NCBI RefSeq assembly: GCF_003260095.1
Contig: NZ_PTPX01000007.1
Span: 126,040-190,039 of the forward strand
DNA from: Glaesserella australis
Lineage (GTDB): Bacteria; Pseudomonadota; Gammaproteobacteria; Enterobacterales; Pasteurellaceae
Direction of reading: 5' to 3'
DNA length: 64,000 nt
This document shows, piece by piece, positions 1 to 10,271 of this stretch; position 1 is the stretch's first letter; each line of letters begins with the position of its first letter. A program made the translations under genes and the position numbers. The notes under the pieces were generated by a model. The model searched no databases. It was not told the DNA's origin and worked only from the letters and a program-made list of their open reading frames with translations.

Positions 1-228
1 AAAGTAGTAATCTAACAATTTTGCTAAGGCAATCTTCTCTGCATCATAAGTCACTTTCACCACTTCTGCGTGACCACTTCCCTTACAGACTTCTTGATAA
101 GTCGGGTTAAGGGTATCGCCATTTGCATAGCCTGATTCAGCATCAATTACCCCATTAATGCGTTGCATAAAGGCTTCTGTTCCCCAAAAGCAACCGCCCG
201 CTAAATAAATTTCTTTGATATTTGCCAT
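1..228 (-). CDS. msrA: Peptide methionine-S-sulfoxide reductase MsrA, 3' part cut by window edge
   Basis: The first 76 codons are present and the rest lies before base 1. The N-terminus carries the MsrA active-site motif GGCFWGTE with the nucleophilic Cys at residue 13, followed by the family's typical GVIDAESGYANG and GSGHAEVVKVTYD stretches. MsrA repairs the S-epimer of oxidised methionine in proteins using thioredoxin. The ATG is preceded by AAGGAGTTTAT on the minus strand, a good ribosome site. A C-terminal MsrB fusion, common in Pasteurellaceae, cannot be tested because the end is missing. Confidence 0.93.
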   Translation of the reverse strand, partial: MANIKEIYLAGGCFWGTEAFMQRINGVIDAESGYANGDTLNPTYQEVCKGSGHAEVVKVTYDAEKIALAKLLDYYF

Positions 229-247
229 ATAAACTCCTTTGCAAAAT

Positions 248-898
248 TTATGTTAAATCTGACCGCTTGTAACGATTAAAAAGCGTTGCGGTATATTGGA
301 TAATCCAACCAACACAAAAGGCAAAAGCCAACGTGCTAATGCCTACCGTGCCACCTAATAAAAAGCCTAATACACAGACCTTCACTTCAATAGAAGTACG
401 AACCACACCGACTTTCCAGCCATATTTTTGGCACATTCCCACCATTAATCCATCTCGTGGCCCTGCACCTAAGTGACAAGAGAGATAAAATGTCGTACTA
501 ATCCCAAATAAGAGAATAGCGCCAATCATCAGTAAAAATCGAGAAAATAACGTCTCTGGTGCAGGAACATATTGCACGGTTAAATCAATAAAAAGTGCAA
601 TCCAAAAGATATTCAGTACCGTTCCTAAGCCAAAACGTAATTGCAACGGAATCCAAAGCAATAAGACGATCACGCTAATAATGGCAACCACGACGCCAAT
701 AGATAAGCCCGTTTGCAATGAAATACCTTGAGAAAAGACGGTCCAAGGGCTTGAACCTAAATGAGCAAGCACTAACAGACCTTCGCCAATACCCATTAAG
801 ATAGTTGCAACGGAAATCATCAACAGCGAACTTGGCTTTAAATGCCATTGATGATCCGCCGTCCAAGGCATTCTAGGAATAGGAGATTTTCTACTCAT
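248..898 (-). CDS. YczE/YitT-like integral membrane protein
   Basis: A 216-residue polytopic membrane protein with about five or six hydrophobic segments (roughly residues 24-45, 60-80, 88-108, 120-140, 165-208). The conserved-looking loops GSSPWTVFSQG and LGAGPRDGLM are typical of the YczE/YitT-type family, whose function is not established. An upstream start giving 254 residues is open, but I chose the ATG at 898. The longer version would lie deep inside lolC in another frame, whereas this ATG overlaps the lolC stop by eight bases, a typical coupled arrangement. An Apl uptake signal forms the codons for Y-K-R-S near the C-terminus. Confidence 0.75.
   Translation of the reverse strand: MSRKSPIPRMPWTADHQWHLKPSSLLMISVATILMGIGEGLLVLAHLGSSPWTVFSQGISLQTGLSIGVVVAIISVIVLLLWIPLQLRFGLGTVLNIFWIALFIDLTVQYVPAPETLFSRFLLMIGAILLFGISTTFYLSCHLGAGPRDGLMVGMCQKYGWKVGVVRTSIEVKVCVLGFLLGGTVGISTLAFAFCVGWIIQYTATLFNRYKRSDLT
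262..270 (-). repeat. Uptake signal sequence (Apl type), in yczE-like gene
   Basis: Exact ACCGCTTGT on the plus strand. On the coding strand it reads as Y-K-R-S codons at the C-terminus. Confidence 0.85.
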
Positions 899-2072
899 AG
901 CGCAAGGCTTCCGCAGGTTCAATTTTTGATGCTCGATATGCAGGGTAAAGCGTGCAAGCCAATGATAATGCAATAGATGAAACCACAATGACAATAACCT
1001 GCTCCAACGCAATTTCCGTTGGCAGAACCATACCTGTTGGATTAATCAGGCTGATGAAATCACCTAAATAAGTTGTTGCTAGTACCCCCAATATGCCACC
1101 GACCAATGCGCCAATAACCCCAACTATCGCCCCTTGAGCGACAAAAATTTGGGTCACTTGCCCTTTGGTTAAACCTTGTGTTTGCAAAATGGCAATTTCA
1201 CCCTGTTTATCCACCACCATTAAGCTCAAGGAGGTAACGATATTGGAAATCGCCACGATGATGATTAAGCTAATCAGTAGCCCCATCATATTTTTTTCCA
1301 TACGTACCGCTTGGAAAAATTCGCCTTTTTGCTCACGCCAGTCACTAATTTGCCATTTATCCGCAGGGAATGCGCTTGCCAATTCTGTCACTAAGAACGG
1401 ATCCGTTAAGAACAAACGCACACCTTGGCTTTTGCCTTCTTCAATCCGTAACAAACGCCCTACATCTGCCAAATTGGCAAATAAGGTGTAACTACTTGCT
1501 TCATTGTTTGAATAATAAATGTCTGAAACGGTAAACAAACGCTGGACAGGCACTCGTCCAAACGGGGTATATTGGCTATTTTCAGTGATCATCAAACGAA
1601 TTTTATCGCCAAGGTTTAAGTTAAGCTGATCTGCCAAACGAGAGCCAATAATCACATTAAATTCCCCTGCAGGTAAACGTTGAGATAGATCGCTAATCTC
1701 AATTAACAAAGGATCATCACTTGCCTTTTCGACACCGATTAACTGCCCTGCATTCATACCTTGTTGGCTTTGAATCATCACATTTGCACGGTTAATGAGT
1801 ACCGATTTTTCCACATAAGCGGGTAAATCAAGCTTTGCCGTATTTTGCCAATGTTCATCTAATGGGGAAACAATCGCATGGGGAAGAGTGGAAAGTAGAT
1901 TGCGTTTCTGCATGTTTTCCAAACCATTCATCACAGAAAGCACAATGACTAACGCCATGACACCGAGTACAATGCCAAAACTCGCTAAATTGGTGACTAA
2001 TCGACCAAAACGGTCGCCACTTTTAGAACGCCAATAACGAAAAGCAATAAATAAAGGAGTTGTTAAGTTCAT
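891..2072 (-). CDS. lolC: Lipoprotein-releasing ABC transporter permease, LolC/LolE family
   Basis: 393 residues. It has the LolC/E layout: an N-terminal membrane helix (residues about 20-48, with RFGRLVTNLASFGIVLG), a periplasmic domain of about 210 residues, then three C-terminal helices and the ending EPAEALRYE. LolCDE extracts outer-membrane lipoproteins from the inner membrane and hands them to LolA. I chose MNLTTPLFIAFRYW as the start because it matches the family N-terminus; a 13-residue upstream extension is possible. The position next to the hydroxyacid dehydrogenase and kdsA mirrors H. influenzae (HI1555-HI1557). LolD is not in the window. LolC and LolE are hard to separate without alignment. 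Confidence 0.88.
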   Translation of the reverse strand: MNLTTPLFIAFRYWRSKSGDRFGRLVTNLASFGIVLGVMALVIVLSVMNGLENMQKRNLLSTLPHAIVSPLDEHWQNTAKLDLPAYVEKSVLINRANVMIQSQQGMNAGQLIGVEKASDDPLLIEISDLSQRLPAGEFNVIIGSRLADQLNLNLGDKIRLMITENSQYTPFGRVPVQRLFTVSDIYYSNNEASSYTLFANLADVGRLLRIEEGKSQGVRLFLTDPFLVTELASAFPADKWQISDWREQKGEFFQAVRMEKNMMGLLISLIIIVAISNIVTSLSLMVVDKQGEIAILQTQGLTKGQVTQIFVAQGAIVGVIGALVGGILGVLATTYLGDFISLINPTGMVLPTEIALEQVIVIVVSSIALSLACTLYPAYRASKIEPAEALRYE

Positions 2073-2203
2073 AAAAATTAATACGGATAGACATTGGTAA
2101 AATTCTACCAAAATCTATCCGCTTGTCTTAGATATTTCTGTTATATCAACAAAAAAAGTGAATTGATACACCTAGTATCTTTCTAGCATTTATACATAAA
2201 AGA

Positions 2204-3151
2204 CTATTTGCCCGTTGCAACAAACTCTTCAATATTTTGTGCAACTTTATTGACCAAAGTAGTCACCGCCGAATCACTCGCCCACGCAACGTGTGGTGTA
2301 ATTAGTAAATTCGGCAGACGTTTTGCCGCTTGAATGAGCGGATTATCAATCGCTGGCGGTTCTTTGACTAGGACATCTAACGCTGCTCCTGCAATTTTGC
2401 CATTTTCCAATGCGTCAAGCAGTGCAGCTTCATCAACTAAAGGTCCACGTCCCGTATTAATGAGATACGCCGTTGGTTTCATTAATGCTAAGGTTTCAGC
2501 ATTAATCAGGTTTTGAGTGGTTTCTGTTAAAGGACAATGGAGCGTCACAATATCCGCTTGTTTTAATACGTCTTCAAACGGGGTATAGCCTTCACGGATT
2601 GTGGTTGCATCTTTATGCTCTGCATACAACACGTTCATGCCAACAAGTTCTGCCAAACGCCCCACTTCTGAGCCTAAACAGCCTTTGCCGAATACACCTA
2701 AGGTTGAGCCACGCACATCTGTGATCGGATAATCCACATAACAGAATTGTCCGCAAGTTGCCCAACGGTCGCTAGTCACTTGATCACGATGATAGCTCAT
2801 TAAACTGTGCTTCAATGAAAAAATCATACCCAAAACGTGTTCTGGCACGGTCACACTGGAATAACCTGTCACATTTTTCACCGCAATGCCGAGTTCTTTA
2901 GCGGCAACCAAATCAATGTTATTCGTGCCTGTGGCAGTAATGGCAATTAGCTTGAGTTTTGGTAATTTGGCTAACAGCTCACGCCCAAATAACACTTTAC
3001 TGGTGATAATAATGTCAGCATCTTTGGCACGATCATAAGTTTCTTCCGCTGAAGTGCGATCATATTCGATCCAATTGTGTGGAAAAGTCGGACGTGGGAT
3101 TTCGTGAGTGGCAGGAATGCCTGTACGGTCAAGAAAAACGATATTCAACAT
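2204..3151 (-). CDS. D-isomer-specific 2-hydroxyacid dehydrogenase
   Basis: 315 residues. It contains the NAD-binding loop GVFGKGCLG (155-160 is the glycine-rich turn), the arginine of NTGRG (R235), E264 in VLVKEPP and H287 in LLITPHVAW. These are the catalytic Arg/Glu/His set of the D-2-hydroxyacid dehydrogenase family. Overall it resembles glycerate/hydroxypyruvate reductases (HI1556-type). The exact substrate cannot be read from sequence. The gene lies between kdsA and lolC, all on the minus strand, and is separated from kdsA by a paired uptake-signal hairpin, so it may have its own promoter. Confidence 0.88.
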   Translation of the reverse strand: MLNIVFLDRTGIPATHEIPRPTFPHNWIEYDRTSAEETYDRAKDADIIITSKVLFGRELLAKLPKLKLIAITATGTNNIDLVAAKELGIAVKNVTGYSSVTVPEHVLGMIFSLKHSLMSYHRDQVTSDRWATCGQFCYVDYPITDVRGSTLGVFGKGCLGSEVGRLAELVGMNVLYAEHKDATTIREGYTPFEDVLKQADIVTLHCPLTETTQNLINAETLALMKPTAYLINTGRGPLVDEAALLDALENGKIAGAALDVLVKEPPAIDNPLIQAAKRLPNLLITPHVAWASDSAVTTLVNKVAQNIEEFVATGK

Positions 3152-3194
3152 AGCATTAGCTCCTTGTTTGCAAAGAAAGTTTGTTGAATATACA

Positions 3195-3241
3195 ACAAGC
3201 GGTGCGTTCTAACAAAAAATTTACAAAAACGCACCGCTTGT
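3195..3241 (-). terminator. Inverted uptake-signal pair, likely terminator of kdsA
   Basis: ACAAGCGGT at 3195-3203 and ACCGCTTGT at 3233-3241 are inverted. The arms extend to about 15 paired bases (AACAAGCGGTGCGTT with its complement) around an A/T-rich loop. It sits just after the kdsA stop on the minus strand. The T-tract after the stem is short. Confidence 0.7.
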
Positions 3242-3245
3242 TTAA

Positions 3246-5073
<1,828 letters not shown>

Positions 5074-5086
<13 letters not shown>

Positions 5087-5949
5087 TTTGCTACCGTTAC
5101 TCTATCATTACCGCCATAATCTTGAAAAGTCTGCACATCAACCCATTGATTTTGTTTGAAAATCTGTTGAACATCGTGTGCCTGTTGCCAACCGTGTTCT
5201 AACATTAACGTGCCATTTTCGGTTAAATAAAGCGGTGCCTTTTCAATAATTTTTTGCAAATCGCTCAAGCCGTTCTGTTCGGCAACCAATGCCGTTAAAG
5301 GTTCAAAACGCACATCGCCCCGAGTCAGATTTTCATCATTTTTATCAATATAAGGGGGATTGCTCACAATAAGGTCAAATCGCTGATTTTGCAAGGCGTC
5401 AAACCAATCACTTTGTAAAAAACGGACATTAGCAAAACCGAGCTTTTGGCGATTTTTTTCTGCCAGTTGCACCGCATCGGGCTGTTTATCCACGCCAATA
5501 ATGTGAGCCTTATCGCCTAATTCACTTGCCAACGCTAAGGCTATCGCCCCTGTGCCTGTGCCAAGATCGAGAATGTGCAAATTTTTCTCTGAATCTAACC
5601 GCTTGTATGCCCACGCCAACGCTACTTCCACCAAACGCTCCGTATCAGGACGGGGAATGAGTGTTGCCGTTGAAACTGCTAGGGGCAACGACCAAAACTC
5701 TTTTTCGCCCAAAATATACGCCATTGGCTCACCTTTGGCACGGCGAGCAAGCAATTCAGCTAGTTGGCGTAATTCGGTATCGTTCAGCTCTGTTTCCCCA
5801 AAAGCAAAAATTGCAGATTTTGAGCGTTTTGTTACCGCTTGTAGCAGAATGTTAGCATCGGCTTTGGCGTTTAAAAACGGATCTTGTTCCGCATTTTCAA
5901 GCAAAGTCTGTTCGGCAAATGTGAGCCATTGTTGGTAGGTTTGAGACAT
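5074..5949 (-). CDS. prmC: Peptide chain release factor N5-glutamine methyltransferase
   Basis: 291 residues. It has an N-terminal helical domain, then a Rossmann SAM-binding motif DLGTGTG at 128-134 and the signature NPPY at 197-200, which binds the substrate glutamine. The enzyme methylates the GGQ glutamine of release factors RF1 and RF2. It sits directly downstream of prfA, its own substrate gene, and overlaps the next gene by 13 bases. Two Apl uptake signals lie within the coding region. Confidence 0.96.
5598..5606 (-). repeat. Uptake signal sequence (Apl type), in prmC
   Basis: Exact copy. The coding strand reads Y-K-R-L. Confidence 0.85.
5834..5842 (-). repeat. Uptake signal sequence (Apl type), in prmC
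   Basis: Exact copy. The coding strand reads Q-A-V. Confidence 0.85.
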
Positions 5950-5970
5950 AGATATGTTTATATTCGTAAC

Positions 5971-5988
5971 GGTGGGTTAAAACCCACC
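5971..5988. repeat. Short hairpin between prfA and prmC
   Basis: GGTGGGTT-AA-AACCCACC is a perfect 8-bp stem followed by CTACAG. It resembles a dispersed intergenic repeat. It has no T-tract, so it is not an obvious terminator. Confidence 0.6.
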
Positions 5989-5996
5989 CTACAGTA

Positions 5997-7079
5997 CTAA
6001 TTTTGATCCGACAACGCCGCGAGCTGATCCGCTTGATATTCGGTGATAATCGGCTGAATTAATTCATCAATTTTGCCGTTCATCACTTCATCTAAACGAT
6101 ACACGGTTAAGTTGATACGGTGATCGGTAACACGCCCTTGTGGGTAGTTGTAAGTACGGATTTTGTCGGAACGATCGCCCGAGCCGAGTAAGTTACGGCG
6201 AGTATCCGCTTGCTCTTGGGCTTGTTTCTCTTTTTCTACTTGCACAATGCGAGAAGCCAATACCGCTAAGGCTTTGGCTTTATTTTTGTGTTGAGAACGT
6301 TCATCTTGGCACTCAACCACAATGCCCGTTGGAATATGGGTAATACGCACCGCTGAGTCGGTCGTATTAACGTGCTGACCGCCTGCACCAGATGAGCGAT
6401 AGGTGTCGATACGCAAATCCGCTGGGTTGATTTCAGGCATTTCGCTCTCTGGCAATTCAGGCATCACTGCCACAGTACAAGCGGAAGTATGAATACGCCC
6501 CTGTGATTCGGTTTTTGGCACACGTTGCACACGGTGTCCGCCCGACTCGAATTTGAGCTGTCCATAAACGCCTTCACCGCTGATTTTCACGATAATCTCT
6601 TTATATCCGCCCTGTTCGCTTTCGTTTGCAGAGAGTTCTTCAATTCGCCAGCGTTTGCTTTCAGCATAACGGCTGTACATACGGTATAAATCGCCTGCGA
6701 AAATACCTGCTTCATCGCCGCCTGTTCCGGCACGGATTTCAAGGAAGCAGTTATATTCATCGTTTGGATCTTTTGGCAGTAATAAAATTTGCAGATGTTG
6801 CTCAAGGTTTTCAATTTCCGCTTTGTTCGCTTCAATTTCCTCTGCCGCCATCTCTTTCATATCAGGATCGTCAAGTAAGATTTGAGCTTCTTCAATATCG
6901 CTGTGTAATTTTTTCCAACGGTTGAAAGTGCCAACCACTTCTTCTAATTGCGAATACTCTTTGGAGTAGGCACGGAATTTTTCTTGATCACTAATGATAG
7001 TTGCATCGCCAAGTAGGGCTTGTAATTCCTCGTGGCGTTCGCTGAGACTGTCTAATTTATTGATGATGGATTGTTTCAT
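5997..7079 (-). CDS. prfA: Peptide chain release factor 1
   Basis: 360 residues. The catalytic GGQ is at 233-235, and the stop-codon tripeptide reads P-K-T at 188-190, fitting the P-x-T pattern of RF1 (E. coli has PAT at the same place). The protein recognises UAA and UAG and triggers hydrolysis of peptidyl-tRNA. The gene is first in the run prfA-prmC-sirB1-like, and a hairpin repeat lies in the 47-base gap to prmC. The hemA gene that precedes prfA in E. coli is absent; hupA is upstream here. Confidence 0.98.
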   Translation of the reverse strand: MKQSIINKLDSLSERHEELQALLGDATIISDQEKFRAYSKEYSQLEEVVGTFNRWKKLHSDIEEAQILLDDPDMKEMAAEEIEANKAEIENLEQHLQILLLPKDPNDEYNCFLEIRAGTGGDEAGIFAGDLYRMYSRYAESKRWRIEELSANESEQGGYKEIIVKISGEGVYGQLKFESGGHRVQRVPKTESQGRIHTSACTVAVMPELPESEMPEINPADLRIDTYRSSGAGGQHVNTTDSAVRITHIPTGIVVECQDERSQHKNKAKALAVLASRIVQVEKEKQAQEQADTRRNLLGSGDRSDKIRTYNYPQGRVTDHRINLTVYRLDEVMNGKIDELIQPIITEYQADQLAALSDQN

Positions 7080-7141
7080 TGTCTTGTTAAAATTTGTGTT
7101 GAATGTCGCTATTGTAACGGAAAATCGCCATCTAATAAACG

Positions 7142-7167
7142 CAAAAAAGCCTAGATTTCTCTAGGCT
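7142..7167 (-). terminator. Rho-independent terminator of hupA
   Basis: On the minus strand AGCCTAGA-GAAA-TCTAGGCT forms a perfect 8-bp stem with a tetraloop, followed by T6. It lies just past the hupA stop. Confidence 0.93.
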
Positions 7168-7193
7168 CTCCAGCAAAATTCGTTGTTAAGGAA

Positions 7194-7466
7194 TTATTTT
7201 ACTAAATCTTTTAATGCTTTACCTGCAACGAATGCTGGCACGTTAGCTGCTGGAATTTCAATTGCTTCGTTAGTTTTTGGATTACGACCTGTACGAGCTT
7301 TACGGTGATTTACTTTAAAAGTACCGAAACCGATTAGTTGAACTGCATCACCTTTTTTAAGGCTTCCAGAAATAGCATCTAAAGTTGCTTCTAATGCTGC
7401 TTTAGCATCTTTTTTGCTTAACTCTGCGCCTGCTGCGATTGCATCGATTAACTCAGTTTTGTTCAT
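7194..7466 (-). CDS. hupA: DNA-binding protein HU
   Basis: 90 residues, the exact length of HU. It opens with [11 protein letters not shown] and has the DNA-binding arm signature [22 protein letters not shown] is an abundant nucleoid protein that bends DNA with little sequence preference. The gene order hemE-yjaG-hupA is that of E. coli (minus nfi). It has a strong terminator of its own, and the ribosome site AGAGGATAAAACT is well placed before ATG. HU-alpha and IHF subunits are homologous, but the sequence favours HU. Confidence 0.96.
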   Translation of the reverse strand: MNKTELIDAIAAGAELSKKDAKAALEATLDAISGSLKKGDAVQLIGFGTFKVNHRKARTGRNPKTNEAIEIPAANVPAFVAGKALKDLVK

Positions 7467-7604
7467 AGTTTTATCCTCTAAAGATGTGTATCAGTAAGAC
7501 GGCAATAATTGCCTTAATAAAATTGCGAAAATGCGTTGCGTAGCTTAATTCAAACAACCATTTTCTCAAAGGAAATAATGCAAAATTTGTTAGCTAAGTC
7601 ACAC

Positions 7605-8195
7605 TTATTGACTAAAATTTAATCCAATATTACTTATACCACTCATTCTTATCTCGTTTTTGAGAGATAGGAGCAATTCAATATCCCGTTCTTCACACTC
7701 ATTCAGTAAACGATATATTTGCCATTGCACATCTAGTTCATCTTGAATTTCAGTAGCATTTTTCAGTTCTTGTTCATTTAAACGGCGATCAGCCTGCGTT
7801 TCTAAATAGGTTGCAACGGTGGCAAGTGAAATTTGGCTAATTTTAATCGCTTGTTCTAAGGTTTCCCCTGCAATAATGCTGTGCAGCAGCTCTGCAAGAG
7901 CCTGACAAGCATCTTCAGCAGGGAAAACACCGTAGAAATCAAATTCATTGACATCAGGGATAATCGCTTCAAGCTTTTCAAGCTGATTTTCAAAGTTGAT
8001 TTTCGCCCCTTTGACCGTTAAATGTTCCCAAACAAGATTTAGGATATTTTGGAAAATTTTGGCATCATCAGACCGCTTGCTCACTTCGCAAAAGAGCTGA
8101 AAATTTGGGTACATACGCTCGCATAAACACACCATAAAGGTGAGATGTTGCCAGCTCTCAAAACGCTCAATGCGTTTATGAATAGGGTTTCGCAT
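7605..8195 (-). CDS. yjaG: YjaG family protein (DUF416)
   Basis: 196 residues, matching the YjaG/DUF416 family, which opens NPIHKRIERFESWQHLTFMVCLCERMYPN and is mostly helical with no signal peptide or membrane segment. No function is established. Its placement between hemE and hupA is conserved with E. coli and supports the assignment. The 138 bases between it and hupA probably carry the hupA promoter. Confidence 0.85.
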   Translation of the reverse strand: MRNPIHKRIERFESWQHLTFMVCLCERMYPNFQLFCEVSKRSDDAKIFQNILNLVWEHLTVKGAKINFENQLEKLEAIIPDVNEFDFYGVFPAEDACQALAELLHSIIAGETLEQAIKISQISLATVATYLETQADRRLNEQELKNATEIQDELDVQWQIYRLLNECEERDIELLLSLKNEIRMSGISNIGLNFSQ

Positions 8196-8217
8196 TTGTT
8201 ATATTTTCCCTCTCTCT

Positions 8218-8273
8218 GCTCAAAATAGCCTTACGCTATTTTGAGCTGTCTCTCTCCCGTAAACGGGAGAGAG
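8218..8273. repeat. Two adjacent hairpins between yjaG and hemE
   Basis: GCTCAAAATAGC (8218-8229) pairs with GCTATTTTGAGC (8235-8246) over a 5-base loop. CTCTCTCCCG (8250-8259) then pairs with CGGGAGAGAG (8264-8273) around TAAA. The second is a variant of the CCCCCGTTTACGGGGG repeat family. Neither is followed by a clear T-tract on the minus strand. Confidence 0.75.
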
Positions 8274-8291
8274 TAACCTAAATTTAAATAA

Positions 8292-9356
8292 TTATTTATG
8301 ATACTGCTTAGAAAACTCGTGAATTGCATCAACAAACACTTTCGGGCTTTCTACTGGCACATCTTGATGAATACCGTGTCCCAAATTGAACACGTGTCCC
8401 GAACCGTTCCCAAAACCAGCCAAAATCGCTTTTACTTCTTGCTCAATACGTTCAGGGCTTGCATAAAGCACACTCGGATCCATATTGCCTTGTAAAGCAA
8501 CTTTATGCCCTACACGGCGGCGTGCATCGGCAATATCCACTGTCCAGTCTAAACCAACGGCATCACAGCCTGTTTCTGCAATCGCTTCTAACCACAAGCC
8601 ACCGCCTTTGGTGAACAGAGTTACAGGCACTTTTCTGCCTTCATTTTCACGGATTAAACCGTCCACGATTTTGTGCATATAGCGTAATGAAAATTCTTGA
8701 TAATCACGGTGAGCCAATACGCCACCCCAAGTATCAAACACCATTACCGCTTGCGCCCCAGCTTTAATTTGAGCGTTTAAGTAAAGGATAACGCTGTCCG
8801 CCAATTTATCTAATAAAGCGTGTAGCAGAGCTGGCTCAGCGTACATCATTTTTTTGATTTTGGTAAAGGCTTTGCTACTTCCGCCTTCGACCATATAGGT
8901 CGCTAATGTCCAAGGGCTGCCTGAAAAGCCGATTAATGGCACTTCGCCTTTTAATTCACGGTGAATGGTACGCACCGCATTCATCACATATTGCAACTCT
9001 TGTTCTGGATCAGGAATTGGCAAGTTATCTACATCAGCTTTGCGTTCAATTGGACGAGCAAATTTCGGACCTTCGCCTGCACCAAAACTTAAGCCCAAGC
9101 CCATGGCATCAGGAACGGTCAAAATATCTGAAAATAAGATCGCTGCATCTAACGCATAACGGCGTAAAGGTTGAAGGGTCACTTCACAAGCTAAATCCGC
9201 ATTGCGACAGAGCGACATAAAATCCCCCGCTTCCGCACGGGTTGCCTTATATTCTGGCAAGTAACGCCCTGCTTGACGCATCATCCAAACAGGCGTCATA
9301 TCCACAGGTTCACGTAACAAAGCTCTTAAATAGCGGTCATTTTTTAAGGTTGTCAT
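8292..9356 (-). CDS. hemE: Uroporphyrinogen decarboxylase
   Basis: 354 residues. The family signature [15 protein letters not shown] spans about 22-36, and later come [16 protein letters not shown] and FDTWGGVL. The enzyme decarboxylates the four acetate side chains of uroporphyrinogen III to give coproporphyrinogen III in haem synthesis, in the cytoplasm and without cofactor. Its presence suggests at least part of the haem pathway is encoded, unlike haem-requiring relatives, though the rest of the pathway is outside the window. Confidence 0.97.
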   Translation of the reverse strand: MTTLKNDRYLRALLREPVDMTPVWMMRQAGRYLPEYKATRAEAGDFMSLCRNADLACEVTLQPLRRYALDAAILFSDILTVPDAMGLGLSFGAGEGPKFARPIERKADVDNLPIPDPEQELQYVMNAVRTIHRELKGEVPLIGFSGSPWTLATYMVEGGSSKAFTKIKKMMYAEPALLHALLDKLADSVILYLNAQIKAGAQAVMVFDTWGGVLAHRDYQEFSLRYMHKIVDGLIRENEGRKVPVTLFTKGGGLWLEAIAETGCDAVGLDWTVDIADARRRVGHKVALQGNMDPSVLYASPERIEQEVKAILAGFGNGSGHVFNLGHGIHQDVPVESPKVFVDAIHEFSKQYHK

Positions 9357-9372
9357 AATCTTCTCTCAAAAA

Positions 9373-9403
9373 TAAAATTGCCCTATCGGGCTTGATAGGG
9401 CAA
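9373..9403 (-). terminator. Rho-independent terminator of the mutarotase gene
   Basis: On the minus strand TTGCCCTATC pairs with GATAGGGCAA (plus positions 9378-9387 and 9394-9403), followed by ATTTTATTTTT. It lies between the mutarotase stop and hemE. Confidence 0.88.
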
Positions 9404-9416
9404 ATAATAGCATAAA

Positions 9417-10220
9417 TTATTGATCTTTGACGCTAATTTTCACGCTCACTTGCTCCCCTGAGCGAACAAGTTGATGAATGCGTGCGGTTTCAACGCAAAC
9501 CATCGTCTGATAGCCCATTTCGCTCATTCCGCTCATCGCTTTATGCCACGGGTTCCACACCACCACTTCGCTAGCGTTATGGTGATCTACTTCAATTTGA
9601 CGCTGATAGCTCGAATCGCTAATCAGGCTCGGCTGTTGATTTGCCGTATAAACTTCATCAACTAAATTCGCAATTTTTCGTGGCGAACTGACCGCTTGTC
9701 GCTGTTGTGTTACGGCATCAAAGGCATTATCTGGCAAGCCAAAGAGCTCCACTTGCTCAATGTTTTTCACCTTGAAATAGCTATGCAATGCCACCTGTGC
9801 TTCGCTCTCTGCCAAATGCGTAAAACGTAGTTGGCAGGTTGAGCCGAGTTCCATTTCCATTTTCGCTTCAAGCTGTTGCTGTTCGTCAAACAGACTAAAC
9901 TCAAGCTTCACTTGCTCTGCGTCCACCTGATAAGCCGACAACTCCCACAAACGATTTCGAGCCGTGCCGTGCGGCGGCTGTTTCGCTCCGCCAAACCACG
10001 GATAACAAATCGGCACACCGCCACGAATAGCATTGCCTTGCTCAAAAGGCTCAATTTCACTTAGCCACAGCACATCTTCTGCTGTATGGCTAGGCTTCCA
10101 GCTCAATAGCTGAGCGCCTTGCAACGCTACCTTAGCGGTGACTTTTGGGTGAGAAATTTCAAGGACAGGAATTTGGTGATAATCCACCAAATTGAGTTCT
10201 GGGGTAAGTTGTTTTGTCAT
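9417..10220 (-). CDS. yeaD: D-hexose-6-phosphate mutarotase (YeaD/aldose-1-epimerase family)
   Basis: 267 residues. The family pattern is clear: GAQLLSWKPS near residue 35, then GNAIRGGVPICYPWFGGAKQ, HGTARNRLWEL, and a C-terminal VVWNPWHKAMSGMSEMGYQTMVCVE. These proteins interconvert the anomers of glucose-6-phosphate and similar sugar phosphates. The substrate is inferred from the family. It is a single-gene unit between argH and hemE with terminators on both sides. Confidence 0.87.
   Translation of the reverse strand: MTKQLTPELNLVDYHQIPVLEISHPKVTAKVALQGAQLLSWKPSHTAEDVLWLSEIEPFEQGNAIRGGVPICYPWFGGAKQPPHGTARNRLWELSAYQVDAEQVKLEFSLFDEQQQLEAKMEMELGSTCQLRFTHLAESEAQVALHSYFKVKNIEQVELFGLPDNAFDAVTQQRQAVSSPRKIANLVDEVYTANQQPSLISDSSYQRQIEVDHHNASEVVVWNPWHKAMSGMSEMGYQTMVCVETARIHQLVRSGEQVSVKISVKDQ
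9691..9699 (-). repeat. Uptake signal sequence (Apl type), in yeaD
   Basis: Exact copy. The coding strand reads Q-A-V. Confidence 0.85.
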
Positions 10221-10234
10221 ATTTACTCCTTTTG

Positions 10235-10267
10235 TATAGACAAAAGGGGTGTATTGCTACACCCCTT
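10235..10267 (-). terminator. Terminator of argH
   Basis: AAGGGGTGTA (10244-10253) pairs perfectly with TACACCCCTT (10258-10267) around a 4-base loop, just past the argH stop. The following minus-strand sequence TTGTCT is only moderately T-rich. Confidence 0.8.
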
Positions 10268-10271
10268 AAGA

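Noticed and set aside
1165-1491. Plus-strand ORF of 108 codons opposite lolC
   Set aside because: Lies wholly within the clearly recognised lolC on the other strand, has no family resemblance or ribosome site, and reads like an antisense shadow.
2095-2110. Near-palindrome TGGTAAAATTCTACCA upstream of lolC
   Set aside because: One mismatched pair, no known operator matches it, and a 16-base A/T-rich dyad can occur by chance.
6510-6518. RF1 tripeptide P-K-T instead of E. coli P-A-T
   Set aside because: The conserved pattern is P-x-T, so this is normal variation and not a change of stop-codon specificity.
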